This document shows, piece after piece, positions 26,383 through 36,405 of a stretch of DNA of 64,000 nt. Below the pieces are notes generated by a model. The model worked only from the letters and a program-made list of their open reading frames with translations. It did not search any database and was not told the origin of the DNA. Made by a program: the position numbers and the translations under genes. This DNA comes from Pedobacter ginsengisoli (lineage in GTDB: Bacteria > Bacteroidota > Bacteroidia > Sphingobacteriales > Sphingobacteriaceae), in NCBI RefSeq assembly GCF_030244015.1, contig NZ_JASSYX010000003.1, forward strand, positions 930,001 through 994,000. The letters are read 5' to 3'. Position 1 is the first letter of the stretch. The number at the start of each line of letters is the position of its first letter.

Positions 26383-27744
26383 TTATATTTTAGGCTCCCA
26401 GCCTTTTTCATAATTGCGGGACCAAAGCTTTTGAGCACCGGCATCACCTATAATGTGTCCGTTTTTCGGATCTATTTTTAGATCCCGTCCAATACGCATA
26501 GATATATTTCCCAATTGCATAGCAACCACACTTTTATGACCGATTTCCACATCGCAGTTTGGTTTGCGGTTATTTCTTATGGCATCCAGAAAATCCATGA
26601 CGTGGTAATTGTCCAGCCCAACACTTGGGCTGGCGGTATTACGCCCGTCAATTGCGTCTTCCTTCATTAAGGATTTTACCTCATTGATGAGCTTGCCATT
26701 AAGATCATAGATTTTATAGCTGTCTCCACCGGTATCCAGACTGCCTTTCTCACCATAAAAAATAATTCCGCGGTCCTGTTCTTCAACTTTTCTTCCATTT
26801 GCACTGCGTCCTTCCCATATCAATGTAACGCCACCGGGATATTCTATATTGGTTATCTGTGTATCCGGAGTCTCCCAATCATCCTTATAGTTGTATCTGC
26901 CGCCCATTGAAGAAACACGCACGGGAAAATCTGCTCCCAATCCCCACCTGGCCACATCCACCTCATGTGTCCCGTTATTTAAGGCTTCGCCTGTTCCCCA
27001 ATGCCAAAACCAATGCCAGTTGTAATGGATCAGTCCGTCTTTATAAGGCATGCGTGGTGCAGGGCCCTGCCAAAGATCATAATCGAGCCAATCAGGAACT
27101 TCGGCCGCCTTCAAAAAAGTTGGTTTTCTTGCATTCGTATACCAGGTCTTGGCCATATACACCCTGCCTATTATTCCTTTATGCAATTGCTGTATACCCT
27201 GGGTAAGTACAGGAGCTGAACGTCTTTGTGCACCCATTTGTACCACCCTGTTGTATTTACGGGCAGCAGCAACCGCTATTTCACCTTCATGCGGATTATG
27301 ACTTAAAGGTTTTTCTACATAAACATGTTTCCCTGCCTGACAACCCATGATCGTAAGCGGTGCGTGCCAGTGATCGGGTGTAGCAATATAGATTGCATCG
27401 ATAGATTTATCTGCCAAAACTTTTCTGCAGTCTTTTTCTGACCGCGGAGTACTTTCCTGTTTGGCGTCCATTACAGTTTTAACAGCTTTTGGTATTGTTC
27501 TGGAATCGACGTCACAAACGCAGGAGACTTCTGTGTTCTTCTGACCTGCAAAAACTCCAGCCATTCCATTCCCACGTCCGTTCAGACCGATAACAGCGAC
27601 GTGGATCCGGTCGTTTGCCCCGATAATCCGTTTATAACTTTTCGCAGTAAAACCTGTTGTACTGCTGCCAAAAAGCTTTTGTCCTACTGTCAAAGCAGCA
27701 GTTGTAATGCCCACTTTTTTAATAAAGTCCCGGCGCTTTTCCAT
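26383..27744 (-). CDS. Tat-exported Gfo/Idh/MocA family oxidoreductase
   Basis: 453 residues. The N-terminus (MEKRRDFIKKVGITTAAL) is a twin-arginine signal (RRDF), so the enzyme is probably folded and exported with its cofactor. A Rossmann domain follows (HVAVIGLNGRGNGMAGVF), then the family motif HVYVEKPLSHNPHEG and the substrate domain with WHWFWHWGTGEALNNGTHEV. It resembles the large secreted subgroup common in Bacteroidota and Planctomycetota, often linked to glycan degradation. The substrate is unknown. Confidence 0.92.
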   Translation of the reverse strand: MEKRRDFIKKVGITTAALTVGQKLFGSSTTGFTAKSYKRIIGANDRIHVAVIGLNGRGNGMAGVFAGQKNTEVSCVCDVDSRTIPKAVKTVMDAKQESTPRSEKDCRKVLADKSIDAIYIATPDHWHAPLTIMGCQAGKHVYVEKPLSHNPHEGEIAVAAARKYNRVVQMGAQRRSAPVLTQGIQQLHKGIIGRVYMAKTWYTNARKPTFLKAAEVPDWLDYDLWQGPAPRMPYKDGLIHYNWHWFWHWGTGEALNNGTHEVDVARWGLGADFPVRVSSMGGRYNYKDDWETPDTQITNIEYPGGVTLIWEGRSANGRKVEEQDRGIIFYGEKGSLDTGGDSYKIYDLNGKLINEVKSLMKEDAIDGRNTASPSVGLDNYHVMDFLDAIRNNRKPNCDVEIGHKSVVAMQLGNISMRIGRDLKIDPKNGHIIGDAGAQKLWSRNYEKGWEPKI

Positions 27745-27820
27745 ACAATGATATTTGGTGTTTAATTTATGAGTTAAGATAAGGCTATTACCATCAATCT
27801 ATTCAAAACTAACTTATCTG

Positions 27821-28390
27821 TTACACAAAAGGCTGATCCAGTTTCATATAACCGAGGTGTATCTGATCTTCAATTAAACCGGTCGCGGGACTAATCTGCA
27901 GTTTATATTTATTTTTCAAATCAGCCGGCAGCATGTCCGGTATCTCGAAGAAATCATCAATGTCAACACCAAATTTGTCGTCAATATGAGAATAGGCCCC
28001 GGTGAATCCTGTATGCTTGTAAAAAGCGGATTCTTTTGCCTGCTGAATGGCCATGGCCTTACTTTGGGCAATTACCAGCATTTTATAATGAAACTCATCA
28101 AACTCATTCTCTTTATAGCCGCCCAGATTGAAAAAGAAAAGCTTAAATGGTTGTGCTTCTGTTTGCTCATTTGCCTCAGTAACTTGTATCTGATAGCCGT
28201 CAACTGCTGTTACACAACGCCATGCATCCAAATGAATCTTCCCGTTTGCCTCCGGCCAAAAATCAATAATCTCCTGTTTCAAATCATTGATTGAAGTACT
28301 TATGCTAAAGAATATATCATGCTGCTCGGTGTGTCTGCCCTTGGGTGTACAGCCTAACATGATCATAAATAATTTAGGAGATGTTGTCAT
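27821..28390 (-). CDS. DUF1543 domain protein
   Basis: 189 residues, soluble. It has the DUF1543 opening (LFMIMLGCTPKGRHTEQHD) near residue 6, and a second similar half around FFFNLGGYKENEFDEFHYKM, giving the two-domain layout of this family. Function unknown. Family assignment is from memory. Confidence 0.78.
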   Translation of the reverse strand: MTTSPKLFMIMLGCTPKGRHTEQHDIFFSISTSINDLKQEIIDFWPEANGKIHLDAWRCVTAVDGYQIQVTEANEQTEAQPFKLFFFNLGGYKENEFDEFHYKMLVIAQSKAMAIQQAKESAFYKHTGFTGAYSHIDDKFGVDIDDFFEIPDMLPADLKNKYKLQISPATGLIEDQIHLGYMKLDQPFV

Positions 28391-28475
28391 ATCACTATTT
28401 TATATTTAGCGTTTTGTAAAAATAGAGCAAAACATTTAAAAAAACTGATTTGTTAATATCAAAATAAATTGCATT

Positions 28476-29153
28476 ATGTCATTAATACAGATTCCTCCCG
28501 ACGGCGGCTCGCTATATGCAGAAACAAATCTCAGCCGGCTTTTCCCTGAACCGCTGAACGCGATCACCTCCTTTCTCTTTCTTGGAATGGCTGTATTCTG
28601 GACATTAAAATTAAAGGGAAAGTACAGATCACATCTATTTTTAAGCGTGGCGCTTGGGCTTTTGTACATCGGTGGAATAGGTGGCACGCTGTATCACGGC
28701 CTGCGCCAATGGAGTTTCTTTATCCTGATGGACTGGTTACCTATTCTGTTATTATGCATATCCACAGGCGTGTATTTCTTATCCAAATTGATAAAGTGGC
28801 AATATGCACTATTGCTGGCGCTGTTCTATTTGATCATACAATTCCTTTTCAGGAATACGATGAAAGTCAATCCGCACCTTTTTATCAATATAAATTATGC
28901 AGTTATGGCACTCGTGGTACTACTCCCGGTTGTGGGCTATTTAAATCGTACCGGCTGGCTACATGGAAAGTGGGTTGGACTGGGTCTCATTACCTTTATA
29001 ATTGCGCTGACTTTCAGAATTGCAGACAAATGGCACCTGTTTGATGTCGGAACACATTTCTTGTGGCATACCTTTGGCGCCGTGGCCTCGTTTTGTATGT
29101 TCAACTTCATTTACCTGGTCAATGCCGGAAAAGATGAACGTTGGCCCCGTTAA
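28476..29153 (+). CDS. Seven-span CREST-superfamily (ceramidase-like) membrane hydrolase
   Basis: 225 residues with about seven membrane spans. The pattern fits alkaline ceramidase-type CREST hydrolases: an N-terminal ExN...EPLN segment (E16, N18, E25, N28) like the calcium site of human ACER3, a first His in GTLYHG (H74), an Asp 12 residues later in MDW (D86), and the C-terminal HxxxH (H194, H198) in THFLWHTFGA. The Ser normally four residues before the first His is Gly70 here, with Thr71 beside it. It may hydrolyse an amide-linked lipid; Sphingobacteriaceae make sphingolipids. Function is inferred. Confidence 0.72.
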   Translation: MSLIQIPPDGGSLYAETNLSRLFPEPLNAITSFLFLGMAVFWTLKLKGKYRSHLFLSVALGLLYIGGIGGTLYHGLRQWSFFILMDWLPILLLCISTGVYFLSKLIKWQYALLLALFYLIIQFLFRNTMKVNPHLFININYAVMALVVLLPVVGYLNRTGWLHGKWVGLGLITFIIALTFRIADKWHLFDVGTHFLWHTFGAVASFCMFNFIYLVNAGKDERWPR

Positions 29154-29180
29154 TACCAGGGCAAACAATTAAGACCCTTA

Positions 29181-29981
29181 TTACCTATAAGTGTCGTTTA
29201 AAATATTAGCCAGACAAATCCCCCCTTTTAACAACTGCTCATTTAAAAGTCCGACAAAATCAAAGTTGTATTTGTAACTTAATTTATCCTCAGCCTTCGT
29301 ATTTGCGTAGATTTTGTTGCAGGCCACATATGACCCATAGACAAAATCCTTAAGTGACGTATTCTTCCAGGCGTTCAGCTGGTCCTTTGTCGGATGGTCG
29401 ATTGCAGCAGCGTACTCTGTATAACTAAGTTCCTGGTACAGGATCAGCGATTCATCCCAGACCCTGTGTAAATTCGACTTCTCTCCAAACCAGGTTACGT
29501 ATATTTTATTTCCTCCAAGATCGTCTTTTCGGGCCGTATGCATTGGCTGGTTCAGGTCACCTGCCAAATGGATTAATAAGCGCAGGGCCAGCTTTTTTTG
29601 ATCAGCAGTACTTTTAGCGTCTTTTAGTATGGTTACCATCTCCGGTATCTTGTTATAAACATTAGGTGTCTTTTCTCCATCCAGAAAAGCATTAACTCCC
29701 TGTCTGTCCAATCCTTCAGGCAGGTTTACAAAATGCCAGTTATAGAGATAATTGTAAGTGGGATCTGACTTTATAAAATCTCCCCAGTTACTCGCCATAG
29801 CTATACTTTCATCACCCAAAATTGCCCTGAGCGCCTTCCTGGCCTTAGCACTTAAATGATTCTCTGCTATTTGTCCAACTATCCGGTGGCCGAGCATCCC
29901 CCAGGCACCAGCAGTCACCGGAATGTAAGTGAACACAATGGCAACGATTACAATTCTAAATATGCTGTTGATTTTCTTCAT
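29181..29981 (-). CDS. Secreted S1/P1 nuclease
   Basis: 266 residues with a signal peptide ending at about TAGA (residue 26). The mature N-terminal Trp27 in AWGMLGHR, and the His/Asp ligands in HRIVGQIAE, IHLAGDLNQPMH and the GGN region, match the tri-zinc centre of S1/P1 nucleases. It should degrade single-stranded nucleic acid in the periplasm or outside. It is last in the fumC operon, 15 bp after the lipoprotein gene. Confidence 0.93.
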   Translation of the reverse strand: MKKINSIFRIVIVAIVFTYIPVTAGAWGMLGHRIVGQIAENHLSAKARKALRAILGDESIAMASNWGDFIKSDPTYNYLYNWHFVNLPEGLDRQGVNAFLDGEKTPNVYNKIPEMVTILKDAKSTADQKKLALRLLIHLAGDLNQPMHTARKDDLGGNKIYVTWFGEKSNLHRVWDESLILYQELSYTEYAAAIDHPTKDQLNAWKNTSLKDFVYGSYVACNKIYANTKAEDKLSYKYNFDFVGLLNEQLLKGGICLANILNDTYR

Positions 29982-29996
29982 ATCATTTAATTTGAC

Positions 29997-30488
29997 CTAT
30001 AATGGCTGTGGAATACACGTTATCTTTTGTTTCAGCTTCAGGCTGACCTCTCTTTGGTTCCCGGTACTCTCCAGCATCAGTTTCGTTTGCTCACTGTGGT
30101 CTATCTTAAAGCTTTTGATGTACTGTCCAATTTGATAACAGCCGGAAATCTTTTGTTTATAGTTAGCTTTGGTATAAGTTCCCGATAAAAAAAGAGTATC
30201 TGCCCTGACTACATAAGTTCCTTTTGCGTATTCTCTCCAAACACCCTTATTGTAACAGGAATCTTCATAATAATTAACCCTGGAATAAGTAGTAAGATCG
30301 ACATAGAATGAATCACAGGTAAATTTGAATTTATGCTGTGTATAATTCAATAACCTGTCTGAATTTGCAATGCTGTCCTGATTCCACACACCCTGTAAAA
30401 ATTCTGCGCCTTTACCCTGTATATCCGGCAGCCTCGTGCATGCGGTCAGGCTGCACAGCATTAAAAAGTAAAAGCATAGAATACGCAT
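29997..30488 (-). CDS. Hypothetical lipoprotein in fumC operon
   Basis: 163 residues with lipobox LTAC near residue 17. The mature part is beta-rich and polar (GVWNQDSIANSD, later YAKGTYVVRADTLFLSGTY), looking like a small lipocalin-like or DUF-type sandwich. I do not recognise the family. It starts 12 bp after fumC and is followed 15 bp later by the nuclease gene, so all three are one operon. Confidence 0.75.
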   Translation of the reverse strand: MRILCFYFLMLCSLTACTRLPDIQGKGAEFLQGVWNQDSIANSDRLLNYTQHKFKFTCDSFYVDLTTYSRVNYYEDSCYNKGVWREYAKGTYVVRADTLFLSGTYTKANYKQKISGCYQIGQYIKSFKIDHSEQTKLMLESTGNQREVSLKLKQKITCIPQPL

Positions 30489-30500
30489 AGCCGGCTTTGC

Positions 30501-31898
30501 CTATTTCAAACTTCCCACCATATCTTCCGGACGGACCCACTCATCAAACTGATCCGGTGTCAGCAGGCCAAGTTCGACAGCAGCTTCCTTCAAAGTCTTA
30601 CTTTCCTTATGGGCTTTTTTAGCAATTTTGGCTGCATTCTCATAACCTACATGCGGGTTCAGTGCCGTAACAAGCATCAGCGAATTTTGCAGGTGCTTTT
30701 TAATCTCAGGCAAATTTGGTAAAATACCTTCAGCGCATTTATCATTAAATGATACACAAGCGTCTCCGATCAATCTTCCCGACTGCAATACATTAGCTGC
30801 AATAACCGGCTTGAAAACGTTCAATTCAAAGTGTCCGTTACTAGCACCTATGCCGACCGTAACATCATTACCCATTACCTGTGCACAAACCATAGTCATC
30901 GCTTCAGGCTGGGTAGGATTTACTTTACCCGGCATAATTGATGATCCCGGCTCATTATCCGGAATAATGAGCTCTCCTATTCCGCAACGGGGACCCGAAC
31001 TCAGAATCCTGATGTCGTTCGCAATTTTCATCAGTGAAACGGCGACACGTTTATACGCGGCGCTTAACTCCACCATGGCATCATGTGCAGCTAAAGCCTC
31101 AAATTTATTTGGAGCAGTTACAAAAGGAAGCCCGGTCAGCTCTGCTATCTTTTGCGCAACCAAAATGTCATATCCCTTAGGAGTATTTAACCCTGTTCCA
31201 ACAGCAGTTCCACCCAAAGCGAGTTCACTCACCATCACCAGTGCATTTTTAATTGCCCGGATACCATTATCGATCTGTTGTACATATCCTGAAAACTCCT
31301 GACCCAATGTTAATGGAGTAGCATCCATAAAATGCGTACGGCCGGTCTTTACAATGCCGTTAAATTCAACTGCCTTTTTATGTAAGGTAATACGTAATTT
31401 TTCCAGACCGGGAATAGTGACCTCGACTGCCTGTTTATATGCTGCAATGTGCATCGCCGTAGGATAGGTGTCATTTGACGATTGTGATTTGTTAACATCA
31501 TCATTCGGGTGCAATATCTTTTTGTCATCGCTGAGCTGACCGCCATTTAATACATGGGCACGATTGGCAATTACCTCATTACCATTCATATTACTTTGGG
31601 TCCCTGAACCTGTCTGCCAGATCACTAACGGAAACTGGTCGTCGAGACCTCCGTCAATTACTTCATCACAAGCCCTTGCTATCAAATCCGCTTTTTCTTT
31701 TGACAAAACTCCAAGCTCGTTATTCGCAAGCGCAGCAGCTTTTTTTAAATAGCCGAAAGCGTGGATGATCTCTTTTGGCATGGAAGCTTCCGGACCAATT
31801 TTAAAGTTATTCCTTGAACGTTCAGTCTGAGCACCCCAATATTTATCCGCCGGTACTTGCACCTCGCCCATAGTATCGTGTTCTATTCTAAAACCCAT
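30501..31898 (-). CDS. fumC: Class II fumarate hydratase
   Basis: 465 residues from the ATG at 31898 ([16 protein letters not shown]), the usual family start; a 9-residue extension is open. The superfamily signature [11 protein letters not shown], the N-terminal [10 protein letters not shown] and the [11 protein letters not shown] segment are intact, so it should interconvert fumarate and malate in the TCA cycle. It leads the three-gene operon with a lipoprotein and S1/P1 nuclease, an association without an obvious metabolic reason. Confidence 0.96.
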   Translation of the reverse strand: MGFRIEHDTMGEVQVPADKYWGAQTERSRNNFKIGPEASMPKEIIHAFGYLKKAAALANNELGVLSKEKADLIARACDEVIDGGLDDQFPLVIWQTGSGTQSNMNGNEVIANRAHVLNGGQLSDDKKILHPNDDVNKSQSSNDTYPTAMHIAAYKQAVEVTIPGLEKLRITLHKKAVEFNGIVKTGRTHFMDATPLTLGQEFSGYVQQIDNGIRAIKNALVMVSELALGGTAVGTGLNTPKGYDILVAQKIAELTGLPFVTAPNKFEALAAHDAMVELSAAYKRVAVSLMKIANDIRILSSGPRCGIGELIIPDNEPGSSIMPGKVNPTQPEAMTMVCAQVMGNDVTVGIGASNGHFELNVFKPVIAANVLQSGRLIGDACVSFNDKCAEGILPNLPEIKKHLQNSLMLVTALNPHVGYENAAKIAKKAHKESKTLKEAAVELGLLTPDQFDEWVRPEDMVGSLK

Positions 31899-32154
31899 AG
31901 TATTCGTTTGTTGTAATTTTTGCAATAATTTATTTATATAACCTACCCGGCTTTATCTGAATATTCCGGGCTGAACTTTATCTTTATTGACAAATTTAGC
32001 TTTTTTGGGTTTAAAGCACTGGATTTATATCAGATATTTGGATTCGTTACATAAATCAGTTTTTGCCGTGACAAAACAAGCAATGTTTAAAACTCTTTTG
32101 CGTTAAAAGCGTTATAATCCTTAATTTTCGGGCTTCAAACTGTTTGTATAATTC

Positions 32155-33384
32155 ATGACTTATCGCAAAATCTTAGCCGTGGCTGCATTGGCCACTTTTT
32201 TATTTATAGCTTGTTCAAATTCCAAAAAAGGAGACACTTTAAAAACTCCGTCCAAGGAACGAACAGCGGATGACGATAAGGCTGATAGCCTGCTTTTAAG
32301 ATATGATCCGGCCAAAGGCGACAAATGGATTGCTGATTTCGTGTACAATCTGCACAAAAAATCTGGCTTCAACGGAAACATGCTCGTTGCCAGGGACGGA
32401 AAGATCCTCTATGAAAAAGCAATTGGCTGGGCAGACTATCTGCACAGGGACAGTCTCAGGATCAACTCTGAATTTGAACTGGCCTCCGTCACCAAAACAT
32501 TTACAGGTACGGCAATACTACAGCTCATAGAACAAGGCAAGCTCTCCCTGACAGATGATGTTAAAAAGTTTTACCCAAATTTTCCTTATGACGGGATCAA
32601 TGTTAAGCTACTTCTGACACACCGCAGCGGCATGATGAATTATGTATATTTTATTGATGACATCTGGCGCAAAGAAAGGCGCGATATGAAAAAAGGAGTG
32701 TCCAACCAGGATGTCATGCAGGTAATAGCAGACAAAAAACCGAACCCTTATGCCCGGCCTGATACCCGTTTCCATTACAATAATTCCAACTATATGGTGC
32801 TGGCCGCCATCATTGAAAAAGTAACCGGCAAATCCTATGCAGATTATATGATGGAGAATATTTTTAAGCCTGCCGGAATGAAGCATACACATGTATATTC
32901 CACGACAACCTACCCGAAGATCCCGGTTGATGTCGTAGGCCATGACCGCACCTGGAGGTATTCGGTAGTACAGAATTTCCTGGATGGCCCGGTCGGGGAT
33001 AAAGGTATTTACAGCACCCTTCACGATCTTGTCTTATTTGACAAGTCACTAAAAAATGGCAGGTTATTAAAAAAACAGAGCCTGGACTCCGCCTACACAG
33101 GTCACAATAAAGCGATAAACGGTCATTTTAATTACGGTTATGGCTGGCGCATATTTGATGGGGATAACGGTCGCAAGGTAGTATACCATACCGGATGGTG
33201 GCATGGGTTCAGACATATTTACGTGCGTGATGTGCAGAAAAACATAGTAATTATATTTCTGGGGAATCTGACAAATGGCAGCCTGCTGCATTTGGACGAG
33301 CTGTATAAATATCTTAAAACACCGATTATTCGCAAAGGTGCTTATTCGGGTTCAGGATCACTGCCCGGAAGCGACGAAGACTAA
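32155..33384 (+). CDS. Beta-lactamase-related serine hydrolase lipoprotein (class C fold)
   Basis: 409 residues. Lipobox FIAC gives lipidated Cys20. The penicillin-recognising fold shows SVTK with Ser111 and Lys114, the second motif YNN (208-210) in place of YxN, and HTG in the third motif (YHTGWWHGF). It is more likely a peptidase or esterase than a resistance enzyme. Its last 4 bp overlap the end of convergent recG. Upstream, TTG-N21-TAATTTTC around 32100-32130 is a weak promoter candidate. Confidence 0.9.
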   Translation: MTYRKILAVAALATFLFIACSNSKKGDTLKTPSKERTADDDKADSLLLRYDPAKGDKWIADFVYNLHKKSGFNGNMLVARDGKILYEKAIGWADYLHRDSLRINSEFELASVTKTFTGTAILQLIEQGKLSLTDDVKKFYPNFPYDGINVKLLLTHRSGMMNYVYFIDDIWRKERRDMKKGVSNQDVMQVIADKKPNPYARPDTRFHYNNSNYMVLAAIIEKVTGKSYADYMMENIFKPAGMKHTHVYSTTTYPKIPVDVVGHDRTWRYSVVQNFLDGPVGDKGIYSTLHDLVLFDKSLKNGRLLKKQSLDSAYTGHNKAINGHFNYGYGWRIFDGDNGRKVVYHTGWWHGFRHIYVRDVQKNIVIIFLGNLTNGSLLHLDELYKYLKTPIIRKGAYSGSGSLPGSDED

Positions 33385-35486
33385 GAAATTTTATCGAAGG
33401 CTATCCCTCTGCTCTTTTTTGAGAGGTAGGTTTTTAGCAGGCTGTTTTTAGGAAGCTCCAGCCTGGGATCTTCCCCCAATATCTCAATTACAGTATTCCG
33501 GGCTTCCTGCAAGATCAGCTGATCCTTTGCCAGGTCTGCAAGCTTCAGCTCAAGTACACCACTCTGTTGTGTCCCTGAAATGTCTCCGGGACCACGCAAT
33601 TGAAGGTCAATTTCGGAAATCTCAAAACCGTTATTGGTCCTTACCATTGTTTCCAATCTTAATTTCCCTTCTTTACTTAGTTTATTTCCTGACATTAATA
33701 TACAGAACGATTGTTCGGCTCCCCTGCCTACCCGTCCGCGAAGCTGATGCAGTTGAGACAAGCCAAACCGCTCCGCATTTTCTATAACCATTACCGAAGC
33801 GTTTGGAACATTTACACCAACTTCTATTACTGTGGTAGCCACCATGATCTGGCTTTTACCGTCAATAAATTGCTGCATTTCAAATTGCTTATCGGTATTG
33901 CTCATTTTTCCATGTACAATACTGATCTGATATTGCGGTCTGGGAAACTGATAACTCATTTGTTCTATTCCAGCCTCCAAATGCAGCAAGTCCAGCTTTT
34001 CGCTTTCTTTGATCAACGGATAAACAACATAGATCTGCCTGCCTTTTGCGATCTCTTCCTTCATAAAGCCAAACATCCTTAACCGTTGGCCCTCATAAAG
34101 ATGTTTTGTTTCAATTGGTTTCCTGCCTGCCGGCAATTCATCAATCAGGGACACGTCCAGGTCGCCATATAGGGTCATCGCCAGCGTACGTGGTATAGGG
34201 GTGGCAGTCATGACGAGAATGTGCGGCGGGATTATATTTTTTCTCCATAATCTGGCCCGCTGCTCCACGCCGAAACGATGCTGTTCATCAATAACGACCA
34301 AGCCAAGATTTTTAAATACGACCCTATCTTCGATCAAAGCATGAGTACCCACCAAAATGTCAATCTCTCCCGATTCCAGCTTTTCATGCAGCTGCGTGCG
34401 CTGCTTCTTTGTTGTGCTGCCTGTAAGGATTGCCACATTGACCAGGCGGCCTTTCAGCAGAGCCGTCAATGACTCATAGTGCTGACGTGCAAGAATCTCC
34501 GTAGGAGCCATCATACAGGCCTGATAGCCATTGTCATTAGCCAAAAGCATACTCATCAAGGCAACCACTGTCTTGCCACTCCCTACATCACCCTGCACCA
34601 ATCTGTTCATCTGAATTCCACGTTGCGTGTCCACTCTGATTTCTTTGATCACCCTTTTCTGCGCATCCGTCAATTCAAACGGAAGTATATCTTTATAAAA
34701 AGAGTTTAACCTGTCTCCTACCACGCCAAACAAATGCCCTTTGAACCGGAGCTCCCTTTGCTGTTTATTGTGCAGCATTTGCAGTTGGATAAAGAACAGC
34801 TCCTCAAATTTCAATCTGCGTTCTGCATGTTTTAATGCGCTGGGATTCTTTGGAAAATGTATGTTCAGCAAGGCCTCACTCCTAACCGGCATCTTATACT
34901 TTTCAAGAATATACAATGGAATAGTTTCCCTTATTTCCCTGAGAAATTGTCCGAGGATTGCGGCTTGTAATTTTTGTATCCCTTTACTATCCAGAAAAGA
35001 TTTTTTCAGTTTATCCGTAGAATGGTAAACCGGCTGAAGCGTTAAATTGCCAGTGACCGTAGCAGGTCTCGGATAATTCTCGAGTTCAGGATGTGAAATA
35101 CTGTAGGTCCCGTTGAACACAGCCGGTTTACCAAAAACAATATAAACCTTGCCCTTCATCACGTTTTCATCAACCCATTTTAGACTTTGAAACCAAACCA
35201 GGTCAATACTGCCGGTATCATCTGTCAGCCGCGCAACTATTCGTCTTTTATGTTTCTCCCCGACCAGCTCCTTGCTGGTAACCCTTCCCAATATCTGGAC
35301 ATAAGGAAGATCCGGGTCCAGTTCATTAATCTTGTAAAACCTGGTCCTGTCAATGTAGCGGAATGGAAAGTGACCCAGCAAATTTTCGCAGGTAAAAATA
35401 CCGAGTTCCTTTTGGAGAAGTTCAGCCCGTTTAGGACCAACTCCCTTAAGGAATTCTATGGCTGTATCTAAGCTGGATGCAAACAA
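33381..35486 (-). CDS. recG: ATP-dependent DNA helicase RecG
   Basis: 701 residues from a TTG at 35486; the frame has no ATG or GTG upstream before a stop, and the N-terminus MFASSLDTAIEFLKGVGPKR matches the RecG wedge start. OB-fold/wedge domain at about 10-150, Walker A GDVGSGKT (299-306), Walker B DEQH (400-403), the second helicase domain with QLRGRVGRG and the C-terminal TRG region. It remodels stalled forks and Holliday junctions. It starts 4 bp after the EamA gene in a tight operon. Confidence 0.96.
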   Translation of the reverse strand: MFASSLDTAIEFLKGVGPKRAELLQKELGIFTCENLLGHFPFRYIDRTRFYKINELDPDLPYVQILGRVTSKELVGEKHKRRIVARLTDDTGSIDLVWFQSLKWVDENVMKGKVYIVFGKPAVFNGTYSISHPELENYPRPATVTGNLTLQPVYHSTDKLKKSFLDSKGIQKLQAAILGQFLREIRETIPLYILEKYKMPVRSEALLNIHFPKNPSALKHAERRLKFEELFFIQLQMLHNKQQRELRFKGHLFGVVGDRLNSFYKDILPFELTDAQKRVIKEIRVDTQRGIQMNRLVQGDVGSGKTVVALMSMLLANDNGYQACMMAPTEILARQHYESLTALLKGRLVNVAILTGSTTKKQRTQLHEKLESGEIDILVGTHALIEDRVVFKNLGLVVIDEQHRFGVEQRARLWRKNIIPPHILVMTATPIPRTLAMTLYGDLDVSLIDELPAGRKPIETKHLYEGQRLRMFGFMKEEIAKGRQIYVVYPLIKESEKLDLLHLEAGIEQMSYQFPRPQYQISIVHGKMSNTDKQFEMQQFIDGKSQIMVATTVIEVGVNVPNASVMVIENAERFGLSQLHQLRGRVGRGAEQSFCILMSGNKLSKEGKLRLETMVRTNNGFEISEIDLQLRGPGDISGTQQSGVLELKLADLAKDQLILQEARNTVIEILGEDPRLELPKNSLLKTYLSKKSRGIAFDKIS

Positions 35487-35490
35487 AGCT

Positions 35491-36402
35491 CTAAGTATTT
35501 TTTCTTTTAAATGTAGCTATATCTTTTATTACGCCCCAGTTAAACATGAGGACTGAAACCAGCAACAATCCATATGCCGCCAGCTTATAGGAATCAATAT
35601 GCTCATTAAAATAAAAAATGGCAACAGTAAAAGCTATAATCGGATTGATGTAAATGATAATACCAAGCGTTGAAGAAGGAATTCCGATTAAGGCATAAAG
35701 ACTCAGAAATAGCGGTATGATTGTAAAAACAACAGCAATCACTACAATGTTTCCCCAAAACCACATCGTCGACGGTATTGCGTCATGTCTGCTTAAATAA
35801 AAGGGCAGCATCATTAAAACGGCCAGTCCGATCTGGACTGCCAGTACATTCAACTTGTCCAAATGCCTCATCTTCCGCTGAAGAATGAGATAAAGCGCAT
35901 ACAACAGTGCAATCACCACGGACCAGAGCACTTCAACGAAAGATCCTGAACCCAAAAGAACGATACTCAGCAGTGCGATACCCAATGAAATGAGCTTCAA
36001 CCCAGACAGCTCTTCCTTTAGAAGTATAAACCCCCCAAAAGCAGTAAGCAGAGGGCATACCATATAGGCAAAAGCGGCCGACTGTAAACTCACGTTGTTG
36101 ACTGCGTAAATAAAAGTATACCAGTTCAATGTCAGGAAAACAGTAGATGCCAGAATTTGGAGAAGGATAGTTTGCTGTTCTTTTTTTGAGATGCCTTTAA
36201 AAAAGATCAGGTCTTTCTTAAGCTCTTTCTTTCTGAAAAGCAGAATCGATATCCAGATGAATGCCACGGAGGCAAATATGCGGTAGTACAGGATCTCTTC
36301 AGGGGGAAATGCTTTGAGATTTCGCAGCGGGATTGAAAAGAAGCCCCAGATGGACACCGACAATATTCCTGCAAAAAAATACCTGAGGTTAGATCCCGAC
36401 AA
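35491..36402 (-). CDS. EamA/RarD-type drug/metabolite transporter
   Basis: 303 residues with ten hydrophobic spans in two five-helix halves, the DMT superfamily layout; RarD-like features include the opening AGILSVSIWGFF and FILLKEELSG at the end of the first half. Starts at a TTG, 3 bp after ridA. The substrate is unknown. Confidence 0.88.
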   Translation of the reverse strand: MSGSNLRYFFAGILSVSIWGFFSIPLRNLKAFPPEEILYYRIFASVAFIWISILLFRKKELKKDLIFFKGISKKEQQTILLQILASTVFLTLNWYTFIYAVNNVSLQSAAFAYMVCPLLTAFGGFILLKEELSGLKLISLGIALLSIVLLGSGSFVEVLWSVVIALLYALYLILQRKMRHLDKLNVLAVQIGLAVLMMLPFYLSRHDAIPSTMWFWGNIVVIAVVFTIIPLFLSLYALIGIPSSTLGIIIYINPIIAFTVAIFYFNEHIDSYKLAAYGLLLVSVLMFNWGVIKDIATFKRKNT

Positions 36403-36405
36403 AAC

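Noticed and set aside
32155..33384. Antibiotic-resistance class C beta-lactamase
   Set aside because: It has SxxK but a YNN second motif, HTG third motif and a lipoprotein signal, typical of beta-lactamase-related peptidases or esterases rather than AmpC.
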